Shown here: positions 17,151 through 26,630 of the stretch, in pieces | How positions within the stretch are numbered: the stretch's first letter is position 1 | How the letters are laid out: every line of letters begins with the position of its first letter | Source: Mycolicibacterium sp. HK-90 | GTDB taxonomy: Bacteria > Actinomycetota > Actinomycetes > Mycobacteriales > Mycobacteriaceae | Length of the DNA: 64,000 bases | Assembly: GCF_030486405.1 (NCBI RefSeq) | Contig: NZ_CP129613.1 | Location: 806,001-870,000, forward strand | Direction of reading: 5' to 3' | The notes under the pieces: model-generated | Told to the model about the DNA's origin: nothing | The model's input: the letters and a program-made list of their open reading frames with translations, nothing else | Database searches by the model: none | Made by a program: the position numbers and the translations under genes

Positions 17151-17819
17151 CTAGAGCGCGTGAATTCCCTTGTAAAGCACGAGAAGGCCGATGACCACGA
17201 GAATTGCCGCGACCAGCAGGGCGTGTTGGCGTTCCATCCATTCCTTGAGCCGGGCCAACGCGGGGTCGAGCCGATCACCGGATACCGCGTAGGCGAGGAT
17301 CGGCAGGGCCACCGTCGATCCCGCGGCCAGCACGAAGTAGAGCCCGGCCGCCCAGACGCCGGGCTGGCCCAGGCCCGCACTACCGATCGCCAAACCTGCT
17401 GCCACGCAGATGAACAGGACCTTCGGGTTCACCACGGTGAGCGCCAGACCGGCGGCACCTGCCCGGGCGGGCGTGAGCTTGCTCAGGCTGGACATCCATT
17501 TGGGGCTGTGTTCCGACTTGGCCCGGGTGAGGAAGCGATACACGCCGAAGATGATCAGCGCGACGCCGACGACGATGCGCAGCCACGATGCCCACGTCGG
17601 CGGTTCGTCGAGCCGGCCGAACAACCCCGAGACACCCACGAACAGAGCGGTCAGTGCCGCCAGGCCGACGAACCATCCGGCGAGGAACGCCAGGCCGGTC
17701 GGCCGGGGCCTGGGAGAATGCAACACCAACACCGCCGGAATGATCGACAGTGGTGACAAGGCCACCACCAGTGCCAGCGGAATGAGTTCGGCGAAAACCG
17801 AACCCCAGCTCTGCGTCAT
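17151..17819 (-). CDS. GAP-family (Sap-like) membrane protein
   Basis: 222 residues from ATG 17819 (MTQSWGSVF); an ATG three codons upstream is an alternative. Six hydrophobic segments are visible, with the family-typical start LIPLALVVALSPLSIIPAVLVLH, a basic loop between helices 3 and 4 (RAKSEHSPKWMSSL) and AGLALTVVNPKVLF. GAP/Sap proteins are known helpers in exporting cell-envelope lipids such as sulfolipid and glycopeptidolipid in mycobacteria. The frameshifted glycosyltransferase gene lies just upstream on the same strand, which is a fitting context for envelope glycolipid work. Confidence 0.85.
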   Translation of the reverse strand: MTQSWGSVFAELIPLALVVALSPLSIIPAVLVLHSPRPRPTGLAFLAGWFVGLAALTALFVGVSGLFGRLDEPPTWASWLRIVVGVALIIFGVYRFLTRAKSEHSPKWMSSLSKLTPARAGAAGLALTVVNPKVLFICVAAGLAIGSAGLGQPGVWAAGLYFVLAAGSTVALPILAYAVSGDRLDPALARLKEWMERQHALLVAAILVVIGLLVLYKGIHAL

Positions 17820-17863
17820 AGCGAGCAACCTAGCAACACCGAGTCACCACGGACCGCCAATGC

Positions 17864-19038
17864 TCACCATCGCCCGGCCGCAAAGTCTTCCACCGCATCG
17901 GCGGCATGGCCGGGACCGCCGTGGGCATGGATCTCCGCGCTGATGGCGTCGAGGGTGGTCCGCACCTGATGAGACGACGCGACGCCGAGCACCGCGTCGC
18001 GGATATCCACGACGCTGGGCAGGCGGTCGGTCAAGCGGCGGCCGACGCCGATGGTCTCCAACCTGGCGGCATTGGCCGGCTGATCGACGGCCTGAGGAAT
18101 GGCCACCATCGGGACGCCGTACCAGAGGCCTTCTGTGCACGAACCCATCCCGGCGTGAGTGATGAAGCAGTCTGCCGCCCGCAGCACGGCCGGCTGGGGA
18201 ACGGTGTCGCGCAGCTGCACCCACGCCGGGACCACACCCACGTCGGCGCGGCCCGCGGCCAAGACCAGCCGCCAGTCCTGTCCGTCGAGTGCCTCGATCA
18301 CGTTGCGGTACACGTCGGCTCGGTCGGTATTGGCGGTGCCGAACGCCAGCAGAGCGAGTGGACCGTCGCCGGGAGGCGCGGACCAGTCGCGCGGATCTTC
18401 GCGACGTGGATCGATGCACGGCCCGACGAACCGGTAGCGGTCGCCGACGCGATCGGCGTTGCGCTGCATCACCCGTGGGATCAACACCAGGCAGCGCCGG
18501 GGTACACCGGTCACCTCGTCGAACGTCAGGCCGGTGCCGGAATCGGCCAGCCAATCGTCGAACGCCTGCCGGTACGCCAACCCGCTGGGGCTGCCCAGGA
18601 TCGGGCCGAGGATCTCGGCCATGTCCTCGTGATAGCCCTCCCAGGCGACCTCGCTGGGTGACAACTGCGCCGTGGGCACACCCCACTGCTCGGCGGCCAC
18701 CGGGCCGGCCATGCCGCCGATGTCGTAGAGCACGAGATCGGGCCGATCGTGATCGAGCGCGGCGTGCACTTGAGGCAACACGTGGATGGCCTCGTCGAGG
18801 ACATTCGCATGCCGGTCACCGGATCGTTTTCGTCGCCCCAGCCTGCCGCCGCCCCCGGCGCGCCGGGCAGCACCGATGTGCATTCGACGACGTCGGCGCC
18901 GGTGGGGCGCACCAGCCACGCCATGTGACCACTCACCAGGTAGCTCACCCGATGGCCGCGGCGTACGAGTTCGTGAACGACGGCCAAATGTGGGTACATG
19001 TGGCTGGGTGCGGAGGCGGCAATCAAGGCGATGTGCAC
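17864..19038 (-). pseudogene. MGT-type glycosyltransferase with a frameshift
   Basis: The N-terminal frame from ATG 19038 gives MHIALIAASAPSHMYPHLAVV, then HELVRRGHRVSYLV, ending near GDENDPVTGM. The homology continues in another frame as VLDEAIHVLPQVHAALDHD and DLVLYDIGGMAGPVAAEQWG to FITHAGMGSCTEGLWYGVPM, the donor-site motif of UDP-sugar GT1 enzymes. The switch lies near 18802-18810. The total length of 1,175 bp is one base short of a whole number of codons, so a single-base deletion explains it. If intact it would be a 391-residue macrolide-type glycosyltransferase. This could be a real mutation or a sequencing error. Confidence 0.85.
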
Positions 19039-19070
19039 GTGGTCGAGTGTGCCTGCGAAAAATTTTTAAA

Positions 19071-19091
19071 GTTGAGCGGAACAGACTCAAC
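19071..19091. promoter_or_regulatory. HAIR box of clpB (HspR operator)
   Basis: GTTGAGC, 7 bases, ACTCAAC: a close match to the HAIR consensus, with TTGAG and ACTCAA arms intact. The 7-base spacer is GGAACAG and contains the -35 element of the SigH-like promoter, so HspR binding and sigma-factor binding should exclude each other. The HspR source is the dnaK operon in this window. Confidence 0.85.
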
Positions 19092-19103
19092 CTTGACTAC
19101 GTT
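19078..19103 (+). promoter_or_regulatory. SigH/SigE-type promoter of clpB
   Basis: GGAACA (19078-19083), exactly 17 bases, then GTT (19101-19103). The hexamers, spacing and following GA match those of the dnaK promoter at 1025-1050. clpB is known to belong to the SigH regulon in M. tuberculosis. The element lies 45 bp before the clpB GTG. Confidence 0.72.
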
Positions 19104-19147
19104 GAACTTCACGACAAGCATTTTCTCTATCGAAAAAGGGAGGTGTC

Positions 19148-21694
19148 GTGGACTCGTTCAACCCGACCACGAAGACCCAAGCGGCGCTGACCTCGGCGTT
19201 GCAGGCGGCGACCGCCGCAGGCAACCCGCAGATCACGCCTGCTCATTTGTTGATGGCGTTGCTGACGCAGAACGACGGCATCGCCGCCCCACTGCTGGAA
19301 GCGGTCGGAGTCGAGCCCGCAACCATCCGCGCCGAGGCGGAGCGCCTCATCGGCCGGTTGCCCAGCGTCAGTGGCTCCAGCTCGCAGCCGCAGCTGTCGC
19401 CGGAGTCGATCACGGCGGTCACCACGGCCCAGAATCTCGCCACCGAGATGGACGACGAGTACGTGTCCACCGAGCACCTGATGGTCGGCCTGGCCACGGG
19501 CAGCTCGGACGTCGCGAAGCTGTTGACGAATCACGGGGCATCTCCGCAGGCATTGCGTGAGGCGTTCACCAAGGTTCGCGGCAGCGCTCGGGTCACCAGC
19601 CCCGACCCGGAGGGCAGCTACCAGGCGCTGGAGAAGTACTCCACCGACCTGACCGCCCGCGCGCGGGAAGGCAAGCTCGACCCGGTGATCGGGCGCGACA
19701 ACGAGATTCGTCGTGTCGTCCAGGTGCTGTCGAGGCGCACCAAGAACAACCCCGTGCTCATCGGTGAGCCCGGCGTCGGCAAGACGGCGATCGTCGAGGG
19801 CCTGGCCCAGCGCATCGTGGCCGGCGACGTGCCGGAAAGCCTGCGGGACAAGACCGTGATCAGCCTGGATCTGGGCTCGATGGTGGCCGGTGCCAAGTAC
19901 CGCGGTGAGTTCGAGGAACGACTCAAGGCTGTCCTGGACGACATCAAGAACTCGGCCGGGCAGGTCATCACGTTCATCGACGAGCTGCACACCATCGTCG
20001 GCGCCGGCGCCACCGGTGAATCGGCGATGGACGCGGGCAACATGATCAAGCCCATGCTGGCCCGCGGTGAGCTCCGGTTGGTCGGCGCGACCACACTCGA
20101 CGAGTACCGCAAGTACATCGAGAAGGACGCCGCGCTGGAGCGCCGGTTCCAGCAGGTCCTGGTCGGCGAGCCGTCGGTCGAGGACACCGTCGGCATCCTG
20201 CGTGGGCTCAAGGACCGTTACGAGGTGCACCACGGTGTCCGCATCACCGACTCGGCGTTGGTCGCGGCGGCCACCTTGAGTGATCGCTACATCACCGCGC
20301 GGTTCCTGCCGGACAAGGCCATCGACCTGGTCGATGAGGCGGCGTCCCGGCTGCGCATGGAGATCGACTCGCGGCCCGTCGAGATCGACGAGGTCGAGCG
20401 GTTGGTCCGTCGCCTCGAGATCGAGGAGATGGCGCTCGAGAAGGAAGAGGACGACGCCTCCAAGGAGCGGCTGGAGAAGCTGCGCGGCGAGCTGGCCGAT
20501 TACAAGGAGAAGCTGTCCGAACTGACCACTCGTTGGCAGAACGAGAAGGGCGCCATCGACGTGGTCCGCGAGCTCAAGGAGCAGCTGGACAGCCTGCGCG
20601 GCGAGGCCGATCGGGCCGAGCGCGACGGTGACCTGGCCAAGGCCGCCGAGCTGCGCTACGGACGCATCCCCGAGGTCGAGAAGAAGCTCGACGCCGCCTT
20701 GCCGGTGGCCGAGGCTCGCGAGAACGTCATGCTCAAGGAAGAGGTCGGCCCCGACGACATCGCTGAGGTCGTCGAGGCGTGGACCGGTATCCCGGCCGGA
20801 CGCATGCTCGAAGGCGAGACTGCCAAGCTGCTGCGCATGGAGGAGGAGCTGGGCAAGCGCGTCATCGGTCAGAAGGCCGCGGTGACCGCGGTATCGGATG
20901 CGGTGCGCCGCAGCCGGGCCGGGGTGGCCGACCCCAACCGGCCGACGGGCTCGTTCATGTTCCTGGGCCCGACCGGTGTCGGTAAGACCGAGCTGGCAAA
21001 GGCGTTGGCGGAGTTCCTCTTCGACGACGAGCGCGCCATGGTCCGCATCGACATGAGCGAGTACGGCGAGAAGCACTCGGTGGCTCGCCTGGTCGGTGCG
21101 CCTCCGGGGTACATCGGTTACGACCAGGGCGGTCAGCTGACCGAGGCGGTGCGCCGGCGTCCGTACACGGTGGTGCTGTTCGACGAGATCGAGAAGGCCC
21201 ACCCGGACGTGTTCGACGTGCTGCTGCAGGTGCTCGACGAGGGCCGGTTGACCGACGGCCAGGGCCGGACGGTCGACTTCCGCAACACGATCCTGATCCT
21301 GACCTCCAACCTGGGTGCCGGTGGCACCGAGGAGCAGGTGATGGCGGCGGTGCGGGCGGCGTTCAAGCCGGAGTTCATCAACCGGCTGGACGACGTGATC
21401 CTGTTCGACGCGCTGAATCCCGAGGAGCTGGTGTCGATCGTCGACATCCAGCTGCAACAGCTGCAGAAGCGGCTGGCGCAGCGCCGGCTCACTCTCGAGG
21501 TGTCGCTGCCGGCCAAGAAGTGGCTGTCGGAGCGCGGTTTTGATCCGCTCTACGGTGCCCGCCCGCTGCGCCGCCTGGTGCAGCAGGCCATCGGCGACCA
21601 GCTGGCCAAGATGCTGCTGGCCGGGCAGGTGCACGACGGCGACGTGGTGCCGGTCAACGTCAGCGCGGACGGCGAAGGCCTGGTGCTGGGCTGA
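19148..21694 (+). CDS. clpB: disaggregase ClpB (Hsp100)
   Basis: Hexameric ATPase that threads aggregated proteins and works with DnaK. 848 residues: a double Clp-N domain (1 to about 145), the first AAA+ domain with Walker A GEPGVGKT (about 205-212), the coiled-coil middle domain rich in Glu, Lys and Leu (about 410-530), and a second AAA+ domain with GPTGVGKT (about 606-613) and the arginine-finger region GARPLRR near the end. The GTG start at 19148 follows GGGAGG. Upstream are a HAIR box and a SigH-like promoter. Equivalent to Rv0384c. Confidence 0.98.
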   Translation: MDSFNPTTKTQAALTSALQAATAAGNPQITPAHLLMALLTQNDGIAAPLLEAVGVEPATIRAEAERLIGRLPSVSGSSSQPQLSPESITAVTTAQNLATEMDDEYVSTEHLMVGLATGSSDVAKLLTNHGASPQALREAFTKVRGSARVTSPDPEGSYQALEKYSTDLTARAREGKLDPVIGRDNEIRRVVQVLSRRTKNNPVLIGEPGVGKTAIVEGLAQRIVAGDVPESLRDKTVISLDLGSMVAGAKYRGEFEERLKAVLDDIKNSAGQVITFIDELHTIVGAGATGESAMDAGNMIKPMLARGELRLVGATTLDEYRKYIEKDAALERRFQQVLVGEPSVEDTVGILRGLKDRYEVHHGVRITDSALVAAATLSDRYITARFLPDKAIDLVDEAASRLRMEIDSRPVEIDEVERLVRRLEIEEMALEKEEDDASKERLEKLRGELADYKEKLSELTTRWQNEKGAIDVVRELKEQLDSLRGEADRAERDGDLAKAAELRYGRIPEVEKKLDAALPVAEARENVMLKEEVGPDDIAEVVEAWTGIPAGRMLEGETAKLLRMEEELGKRVIGQKAAVTAVSDAVRRSRAGVADPNRPTGSFMFLGPTGVGKTELAKALAEFLFDDERAMVRIDMSEYGEKHSVARLVGAPPGYIGYDQGGQLTEAVRRRPYTVVLFDEIEKAHPDVFDVLLQVLDEGRLTDGQGRTVDFRNTILILTSNLGAGGTEEQVMAAVRAAFKPEFINRLDDVILFDALNPEELVSIVDIQLQQLQKRLAQRRLTLEVSLPAKKWLSERGFDPLYGARPLRRLVQQAIGDQLAKMLLAGQVHDGDVVPVNVSADGEGLVLG

Positions 21695-21703
21695 TTCTCC
21701 CGC

Positions 21704-21761
21704 CGAGCAGACGCAGAATCGCACAAATCCCCGTGGAAAAGTGCGACTCTGCGTCTGCTCG
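21704..21761. terminator. long hairpin after clpB (terminator or palindromic repeat)
   Basis: Arms 21704-21724 and 21741-21761 pair over 21 positions with one mismatch, around a 16-base loop. The arm contains CAGACGCAGA. There is no T-run, so an intrinsic terminator would be of the mycobacterial L-shaped kind. The sequence also resembles the dispersed small palindromes found between mycobacterial genes. It abuts the IS481 insertion. Confidence 0.6.
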
Positions 21762-21768
21762 CGCTAGA

Positions 21769-22845
21769 TGTACCCGGTCATGACGTTGGTAGCAGGCGTG
21801 TTGGCTTGATGTGAAGAGAACCTCCGGGTGAGGTGTGGCTTGTCGAAGGCCCATCACCAACCCGGAGGTTCTCGTGTCCCACCGTAATGCCCGCACAACG
21901 CTGCACGGCCGAATGCTGATCGTGCAGCGCCACCAGCAAGGCTGGAAACAGGCCCATATCGCCGCGGCGATGGGCATCTCCCGCAAATGCGTACACACCT
22001 GGATTAGCCGTTTTGCGGCTGAAGGCGAGCCCGGGTTGCGCGACCGGTCCTCCCGCCCGCACCGCTGCCCCACCCGGATGTCGGCACGTGTGGAGCGCCA
22101 AGTGATCGCCGCGCGTCGCCGCCATCGTCGGGGCCAGGATTGGCTGGGCCCCGAGCTCGGTATCTCAGCGCGGACCGTCGGGCGGATTCTGCGCCGTCGC
22201 GGTGCGCCCTTGCTTCGTGACTGCGATCCGATGACCGGTGCGGTGATCAAGGCATCGAAAGCCACGGCATGCCGTTACGAACGAGACCAGCCTGGCGAAC
22301 TGGTGCACGTCGATGTCAAGAAGCTGGGCCGGATTCCGGATGGGGGTGGGTGGCGCGCTCACGGGCGCAGCGAAGAAGTCCGCGGCCGTGGTGTCGGGTA
22401 TGACTACGTGCACTCGATGGTCGATGACCACAGCCGGCTGGCGTACTCGGAAATCCATGCCGATGAGAAGGGACCGACGTGTGCGGGATTCATCACTCGG
22501 GCAGCGCAATACTTTCAATCACAGGGCATTTCGCGCATCGAGAGAGTCATTACCGACAACCATCTGAGCTATCGGCGCTCAGCACACGTCGCCGCCGCCA
22601 TCGACCAACTGCACGCCAAACACCTCTTCATCAAGCCGCATTGCCCCTGGCAGAACGGAAAAGTGGAGCGCTATAACCGCACCCTGCAAAGCGAATGGTC
22701 CTACCGCAGAGTGTTCGCCTCCAACGCAGACCGCGCCCACGCCCTTGCACCCTGGGTCAAGTTCTACAACACTCAACGCCGCCACAGCGCACTCGAAGGT
22801 CTACCGCCGATCAGCCGGCTGCGACCAACGTGATGGCTGAATACA
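21769..22845 (+). mobile_element. IS481-family insertion sequence, apparently intact
   Basis: 1,077 bp. The terminal inverted repeats begin TGTA and agree at 21 of 27 positions (21769-21795 against 22819-22845 reversed), including an ACGTTGGT block. Flanking GCTAGA at 21763-21768 and 22846-22851 is a perfect 6-bp target duplication. It contains one transposase gene. The right duplication includes the stop codon of the neighbouring minus-strand gene, which stays intact. Complete ends and the exact duplication suggest a fairly recent insertion. Confidence 0.9.
21874..22833 (+). CDS. IS481-family transposase
   Basis: 319 residues from GTG 21874, preceded by GGAGG at 21864-21868. The N-terminal helix-turn-helix (HQQGWKQAHIAAAMGISRKCVHTW) is followed by the DDE core: the first Asp in ELVHVDVKKLG, the second in VITDNHLSYR, and the Glu in CPWQNGKVERYNRTLQSEW. 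The C-terminus has the typical FYNTQRRHSALEGLPPISRL. Every expected motif is present, so the enzyme is probably active. Confidence 0.93.
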   Translation: MSHRNARTTLHGRMLIVQRHQQGWKQAHIAAAMGISRKCVHTWISRFAAEGEPGLRDRSSRPHRCPTRMSARVERQVIAARRRHRRGQDWLGPELGISARTVGRILRRRGAPLLRDCDPMTGAVIKASKATACRYERDQPGELVHVDVKKLGRIPDGGGWRAHGRSEEVRGRGVGYDYVHSMVDDHSRLAYSEIHADEKGPTCAGFITRAAQYFQSQGISRIERVITDNHLSYRRSAHVAAAIDQLHAKHLFIKPHCPWQNGKVERYNRTLQSEWSYRRVFASNADRAHALAPWVKFYNTQRRHSALEGLPPISRLRPT

Positions 22846-22846
22846 G

Positions 22847-23926
22847 CTAGAGGTTGAAGCGGCCGGCGAAGCCGCGGAGCGGCACGTCCGCACTGGTGAG
22901 CAATCCGGGCGGGGCCGCCACCACCGAGGCGATGGAGTTGAGGGCGGGCAGCCCGGTCACCGTCATACCGATCGAGGCGAACGAGTCCGGATCGGACAGG
23001 TCCACACCGGGTTTCGGGAAGATCATGTGCTTGTTGTAGACGCAGGGATCGCCCTTGATCTGAGTGATGTAGCAGCCCTTGATATCCCAGCTCGGGTCGG
23101 TGTGCGGGGTCATCTGCCATTCCAGGTGGGTCTCGACGCGCGGCACGCCGTCGACCATGCCCTGGTACTTGATGTAGTTGCCGCCCAGCGATCCCTTCGG
23201 CAGCGTGTACCAGCCGAGGTCGACATCCTTGGTGCACGCACCGAGCTCGTAGCTGAACTTGACCTCGTCGAGCGTCAGGCCGAAACAGTCGGCCATCATC
23301 AGCACACTGTCGGCGAAGACGCGGGTGTACTTCTCCAACTTGCCCGGGATCGACGGGTCGTCGACGGGCATGCCGTAACCGACCTCGATCCAGGTGTCCT
23401 TGCTGTGATGGCATGAGACATCTACCGATTCGATGGTGGTGACGTTCTCGATCTCGGCGACGTCGGCCGAGCACACCACGCCGAGGATCTGGTTGACGCC
23501 GGGGTTCATGCCGGTGCCGTAGAACGTCGAGCCACCCTTTTCGCACGCCTCGGCGAGCAACTGCGACACCGGCTTGCCGGACGGGTGCGGGTGATTGGTG
23601 TCGCGGTGCCAACCGGTGATCCAGTCCGCGGTGGTGACGATGTTGATCCCGGCCTCAAGGACTTTCACGTAGAGGTCCTCATCCGGAAAGACGCCGTGGA
23701 AGGTCAGTACATCGGGACGCGCGGCGATGATGTCGTCGATCGATCCCGTCGCCGTCACCCCGATCGGATCGATCCCGGCGATCTCACCGGCGTCTCGGCC
23801 CACCTTCTCCGGTGTGTAGCAATGCAATCCGATGAGCTCGAGGTCGGGACGCTTGCCGATACGCTTGATCATCTCGGTGCCGACATTGCCGGTGGCGACC
23901 TGGAATACGCGAATCTTCTCGGTCAT
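22847..23926 (-). CDS. NAD(P)-binding dihydrodipicolinate reductase-like protein
   Basis: 359 residues. The N-terminal Rossmann motif VFQVATGNVGTEMI (residues 7-20) is followed by a DapB/diaminopimelate-dehydrogenase-like fold, with VTTADWITGWH and TGMNPGVNQIL. Mycobacteria have many such paralogs, annotated as NAD(P)H-dependent amine or dihydrodipicolinate-type reductases; the true substrate is unknown. The start forms an ATGA overlap with the Rieske gene upstream, so the two probably act in one catabolic step or pathway. The IS481 target duplication touches its stop codon without damaging it. Confidence 0.8.
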   Translation of the reverse strand: MTEKIRVFQVATGNVGTEMIKRIGKRPDLELIGLHCYTPEKVGRDAGEIAGIDPIGVTATGSIDDIIAARPDVLTFHGVFPDEDLYVKVLEAGINIVTTADWITGWHRDTNHPHPSGKPVSQLLAEACEKGGSTFYGTGMNPGVNQILGVVCSADVAEIENVTTIESVDVSCHHSKDTWIEVGYGMPVDDPSIPGKLEKYTRVFADSVLMMADCFGLTLDEVKFSYELGACTKDVDLGWYTLPKGSLGGNYIKYQGMVDGVPRVETHLEWQMTPHTDPSWDIKGCYITQIKGDPCVYNKHMIFPKPGVDLSDPDSFASIGMTVTGLPALNSIASVVAAPPGLLTSADVPLRGFAGRFNL

Positions 23927-24954
23927 ATGGTGTCTGCCTTCCGTATAAGCGCGAGGTCTGCCGCACTACCGCCCAGACCGTCGGGATAGAACTGCATGGC
24001 CCACTTGCGGATTGCGGTGAACCCCTCGTATTCGGCGGTGGCCAGCGCCGGGGGATCGGAGTAACGCTGATGCGACCAGATGTGGATGTCCTGGGTGAAC
24101 TGCCGGATCACCTCGTCGCCGAAGTCGGCGGCCCTCGCGGCGGCGCGATCGGAATCTTTCCCGGGCGTCCGGCCGATGTAGACCATGAACCGCACATCGG
24201 AGGTGGACTCGTCGACGGGCGTGACCGCCGAGATCGTGCGGTTGTCGATCATGCCCCAGCTCTTGGTCACCGCGATGCCCAAGCCGCCGTTGATCGCCTC
24301 GACCCCGCTGCGCACATCGTCGATCGACTGTTGATCGTCGCCCTCGAACGTGATGGTGAAGTCGACGTAGGAGATGGGCGCGGCGAAGTCGTGCCGGGTG
24401 AACACCGGCACGATGGGCGTCTGGTGCACGAACTTGAAGTGGGCGAAGTCGACGCCGTTCTCCAGCACGTACTGGGGATGTAGCTCGAGCCCCTCGCGGA
24501 ACAAGCGCTGCTGGGGGTAATAGTCGGCCGCGGTGCTGCCGTCGTTGAAGGAGGCGAACACATCCGGCGCGTCGAAGAACGGCTCACGGCCTTCGATGTC
24601 GTGCCAGATATAGATGGCCTCGTTGCGCTCGGTGGCGGGGTAGGTGCGCATCCGGCGGCCGCGATTGGGCCGATCCTGGTAGGGGATGCAGACATTGCGA
24701 CCCTCGGCGTTCCACTGCCAGCCGTGGAACGGGCACTGGATCACCTCGCCGACGACGTGGCCGCCGAACCCGAGATGGGCGCCGAGGTGTTCGCAGTAGG
24801 CGTTCATCACGGTCACCTGCCCGGACTCCGAGCGCCAGGCGACCATCTCCTCGCCGAAGTACTTCATGGCGTGCACGGTTCCGACGCCGACCTGGTCGGA
24901 CCAGGCGACCTGGAACCATCCCGTCGGTTTCATCGACAACGGTGGTTTTGCCAT
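23923..24954 (-). CDS. Rieske [2Fe-2S] ring-hydroxylating oxygenase, KshA-like
   Basis: 343 residues from ATG 24954 (MAKPPLSMKPTGWF). Rieske cluster ligands are CEH and, 16 residues on, CPFHGW (about residues 54-75). The mononuclear iron site is suggested by VDFAHFKFVHQTP. The family includes the 3-ketosteroid 9-alpha-hydroxylase oxygenase. The substrate here is unknown and may be steroid-like or aromatic. It is overlapped by the downstream reductase-like gene, which is not a typical Rieske reductase, so electrons must come from elsewhere. A TetR gene is divergent 77 bp away. Confidence 0.87.
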   Translation of the reverse strand: MAKPPLSMKPTGWFQVAWSDQVGVGTVHAMKYFGEEMVAWRSESGQVTVMNAYCEHLGAHLGFGGHVVGEVIQCPFHGWQWNAEGRNVCIPYQDRPNRGRRMRTYPATERNEAIYIWHDIEGREPFFDAPDVFASFNDGSTAADYYPQQRLFREGLELHPQYVLENGVDFAHFKFVHQTPIVPVFTRHDFAAPISYVDFTITFEGDDQQSIDDVRSGVEAINGGLGIAVTKSWGMIDNRTISAVTPVDESTSDVRFMVYIGRTPGKDSDRAAARAADFGDEVIRQFTQDIHIWSHQRYSDPPALATAEYEGFTAIRKWAMQFYPDGLGGSAADLALIRKADTI

Positions 24955-25031
24955 GTCCGGAATCGTAGGAGCACGAGACAAACTTTGGAAGAGGGTTCTG
25001 TGAAACTCCCGAGGTGGCTAACATTCCGAAG

Positions 25032-25649
25032 ATGTCCGAGGTGACCGCGCGCCGCCCCAACCGGCGTGGTGAAGCCACCCGGGAGAACATGCTCGAGGCC
25101 GCGCGCAAGGCCCTGGCCACGGGCGACCCCGGGGCGGTATCGGCCAACCGGATCGCGAAAGAGATCGGTGCCACCTGGGGTGCGGTGAAGTACCAGTTCG
25201 GCGATATCGACGGATTCTGGGCCGCGGTGCTGCGCCGCACCGCCGAACGGCGGGCCGGCGTACTCGGCCGGCATGACGGCGCGGCTCCGCTGCGGGAACG
25301 CGTCGCCGCCATCATTGACCTGCTCTATGACGGGCTGACCGCCGGTGATTCGCGGGCGATCGAGAATTTGCGTGCCGCGTTGCCCCGGGACGGGGGCGAG
25401 CTCGAGCGGCTCTACCCGAAGACCGCCGCCGAGCTGTCGTCATGGGGACAGGGTTGGCTCGAAACCTGTCAGCAAGCCTTCGGCGGCCTGGACGTGGACC
25501 CCGAACGGGTGCGCGAGGTTGCCTCCTTCATCCCCGGGGCGATGCGCGGCATCACCTCCGAGCGCCAACTCGGCACGTACACCGACCTCGACATGGCTCG
25601 TCGGGGCCTCACGAACGCGATCGTCGCGTACCTCGAGCAGTCCCGGTAA
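25032..25649 (+). CDS. TetR-family regulator of the Rieske operon
   Basis: 205 residues from ATG 25032. The start is favoured over GTG 25014 because TAACAT at 25019-25024 lies 7 nt before the ATG and fits the -10 of a leaderless promoter. The helix-turn-helix spans SANRIAKEIGATWGAVKYQFGDIDGFW (about residues 36-62). The C-terminal ligand domain carries ELERLYPKTAAELSSW. It is divergent from the Rieske gene and likely represses it. The ligand is unknown. Confidence 0.9.
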   Translation: MSEVTARRPNRRGEATRENMLEAARKALATGDPGAVSANRIAKEIGATWGAVKYQFGDIDGFWAAVLRRTAERRAGVLGRHDGAAPLRERVAAIIDLLYDGLTAGDSRAIENLRAALPRDGGELERLYPKTAAELSSWGQGWLETCQQAFGGLDVDPERVREVASFIPGAMRGITSERQLGTYTDLDMARRGLTNAIVAYLEQSR

Positions 25650-25729
25650 CGGCAGCCTGATCACCAGTAATCGGGTTGTGACCTCACAAGGCTGGGGCAT
25701 TCCCGCAGTCAACAAGTAGGCTAGGCCCG

Positions 25730-26596
25730 ATGGTCCCGCTCTGGTTCACGCTGTCCGCACTCTGTTTCGTGGGTGCGGCGGTGCTGCTGTACGTCGACAT
25801 CGACCGTCGGCGTGGGTTGGGACGGCGCCGTAAGTCGTGGGCGAAGTCGCATGGCTTCGATTACGAGCACGAGTCGCACGAGATCCTCAAGCGCTGGAAG
25901 CGCGGGGTGATGTCGACCGTCGGTGACGTCGCGGCCAAGAACGTCGTCCTCGGCCAAATTCGTGGCGAGGCGGTGTTCATCTTTGACATCGAAGAGGTGG
26001 CGACCGTGATCGCGCTGCACCGCAAGGTCGGCACGAACGTGGTCGTCGATCTGCGGCTCAAGGGCATCAAGGAGCCCAGGGAGAGCGACATCTGGCTGCT
26101 CGGTGCGATCGGTCCGCGGATGGTGTACTCCACCAACCTCGACGCCGCCCGCCGGGCCTGCGACCGCCGGATGGTCACGTTCGCCCATACCGCTCCCGAC
26201 TGCGCCGAGATCATGTGGAACGAGCAGAACTGGACGCTCGTCAGCATGCCGGTCACCAGTACCCGCGCCCAATGGGACGAAGGGCTGCGCACGGTGCGTC
26301 AGTTCAACGACCTGCTGCGCGTACTGCCGCCGGTTCCGCAGAACGGAGTGGCGCCGCAGTCCGGTCAGGGCAGTCAGGCCGCGCTGGCTCGTCGCGCCGG
26401 CTCGCCCAGCCGCCCGTTGGCCCCGACGCCGGCCGGGCGCCGGGAGCTGCCGCCCGGGCGGGCCGATGCGATGCCCGGACGCGGTGACGTGAGCCGCTAC
26501 ACCCAGCCACGCCAGGAGCCCGGCCGCCCGGACGCGATCCGTCGGCCCCCGCCACCGGCGCGCAACGGACGTCACGCACCCCACTACCAGCGCTAG
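25730..26596 (+). CDS. ttfA: trehalose monomycolate transport factor TtfA
   Basis: 288 residues. It has one N-terminal transmembrane helix (about 4-22), a basic stretch (RRRGLGRRRKSW), a conserved cytoplasmic domain to about residue 205, and a disordered Pro/Arg/Gly-rich C-terminal tail (about 205-288). It corresponds to Rv0383c, reported as an essential partner of MmpL3 in moving trehalose monomycolate to the periplasm. The neighbourhood (clpB before, Rv0381c- and Rv0380c-like genes after) supports this. A TAGGCT hexamer 7 nt before the ATG suggests a leaderless transcript. Confidence 0.88.
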   Translation: MVPLWFTLSALCFVGAAVLLYVDIDRRRGLGRRRKSWAKSHGFDYEHESHEILKRWKRGVMSTVGDVAAKNVVLGQIRGEAVFIFDIEEVATVIALHRKVGTNVVVDLRLKGIKEPRESDIWLLGAIGPRMVYSTNLDAARRACDRRMVTFAHTAPDCAEIMWNEQNWTLVSMPVTSTRAQWDEGLRTVRQFNDLLRVLPPVPQNGVAPQSGQGSQAALARRAGSPSRPLAPTPAGRRELPPGRADAMPGRGDVSRYTQPRQEPGRPDAIRRPPPPARNGRHAPHYQR

Positions 26597-26630
26597 CCGG
26601 CGCAACAGAGCAGTTCAGTACGCTATCGGC

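Noticed and set aside
16281..17241. Upstream extension of the CYTH gene to 17241
   Set aside because: The added 41 residues are Arg/Gly/Pro-rich and overlap the end of the GAP-family gene. The ExExK signature sits properly near the start with ATG 17118.
19127..21724. 865-codon open frame antisense to clpB
   Set aside because: It is the mirror of a high-GC coding frame. Its product is Gln/His/Leu-rich without any domain, and clpB is certain on the other strand.
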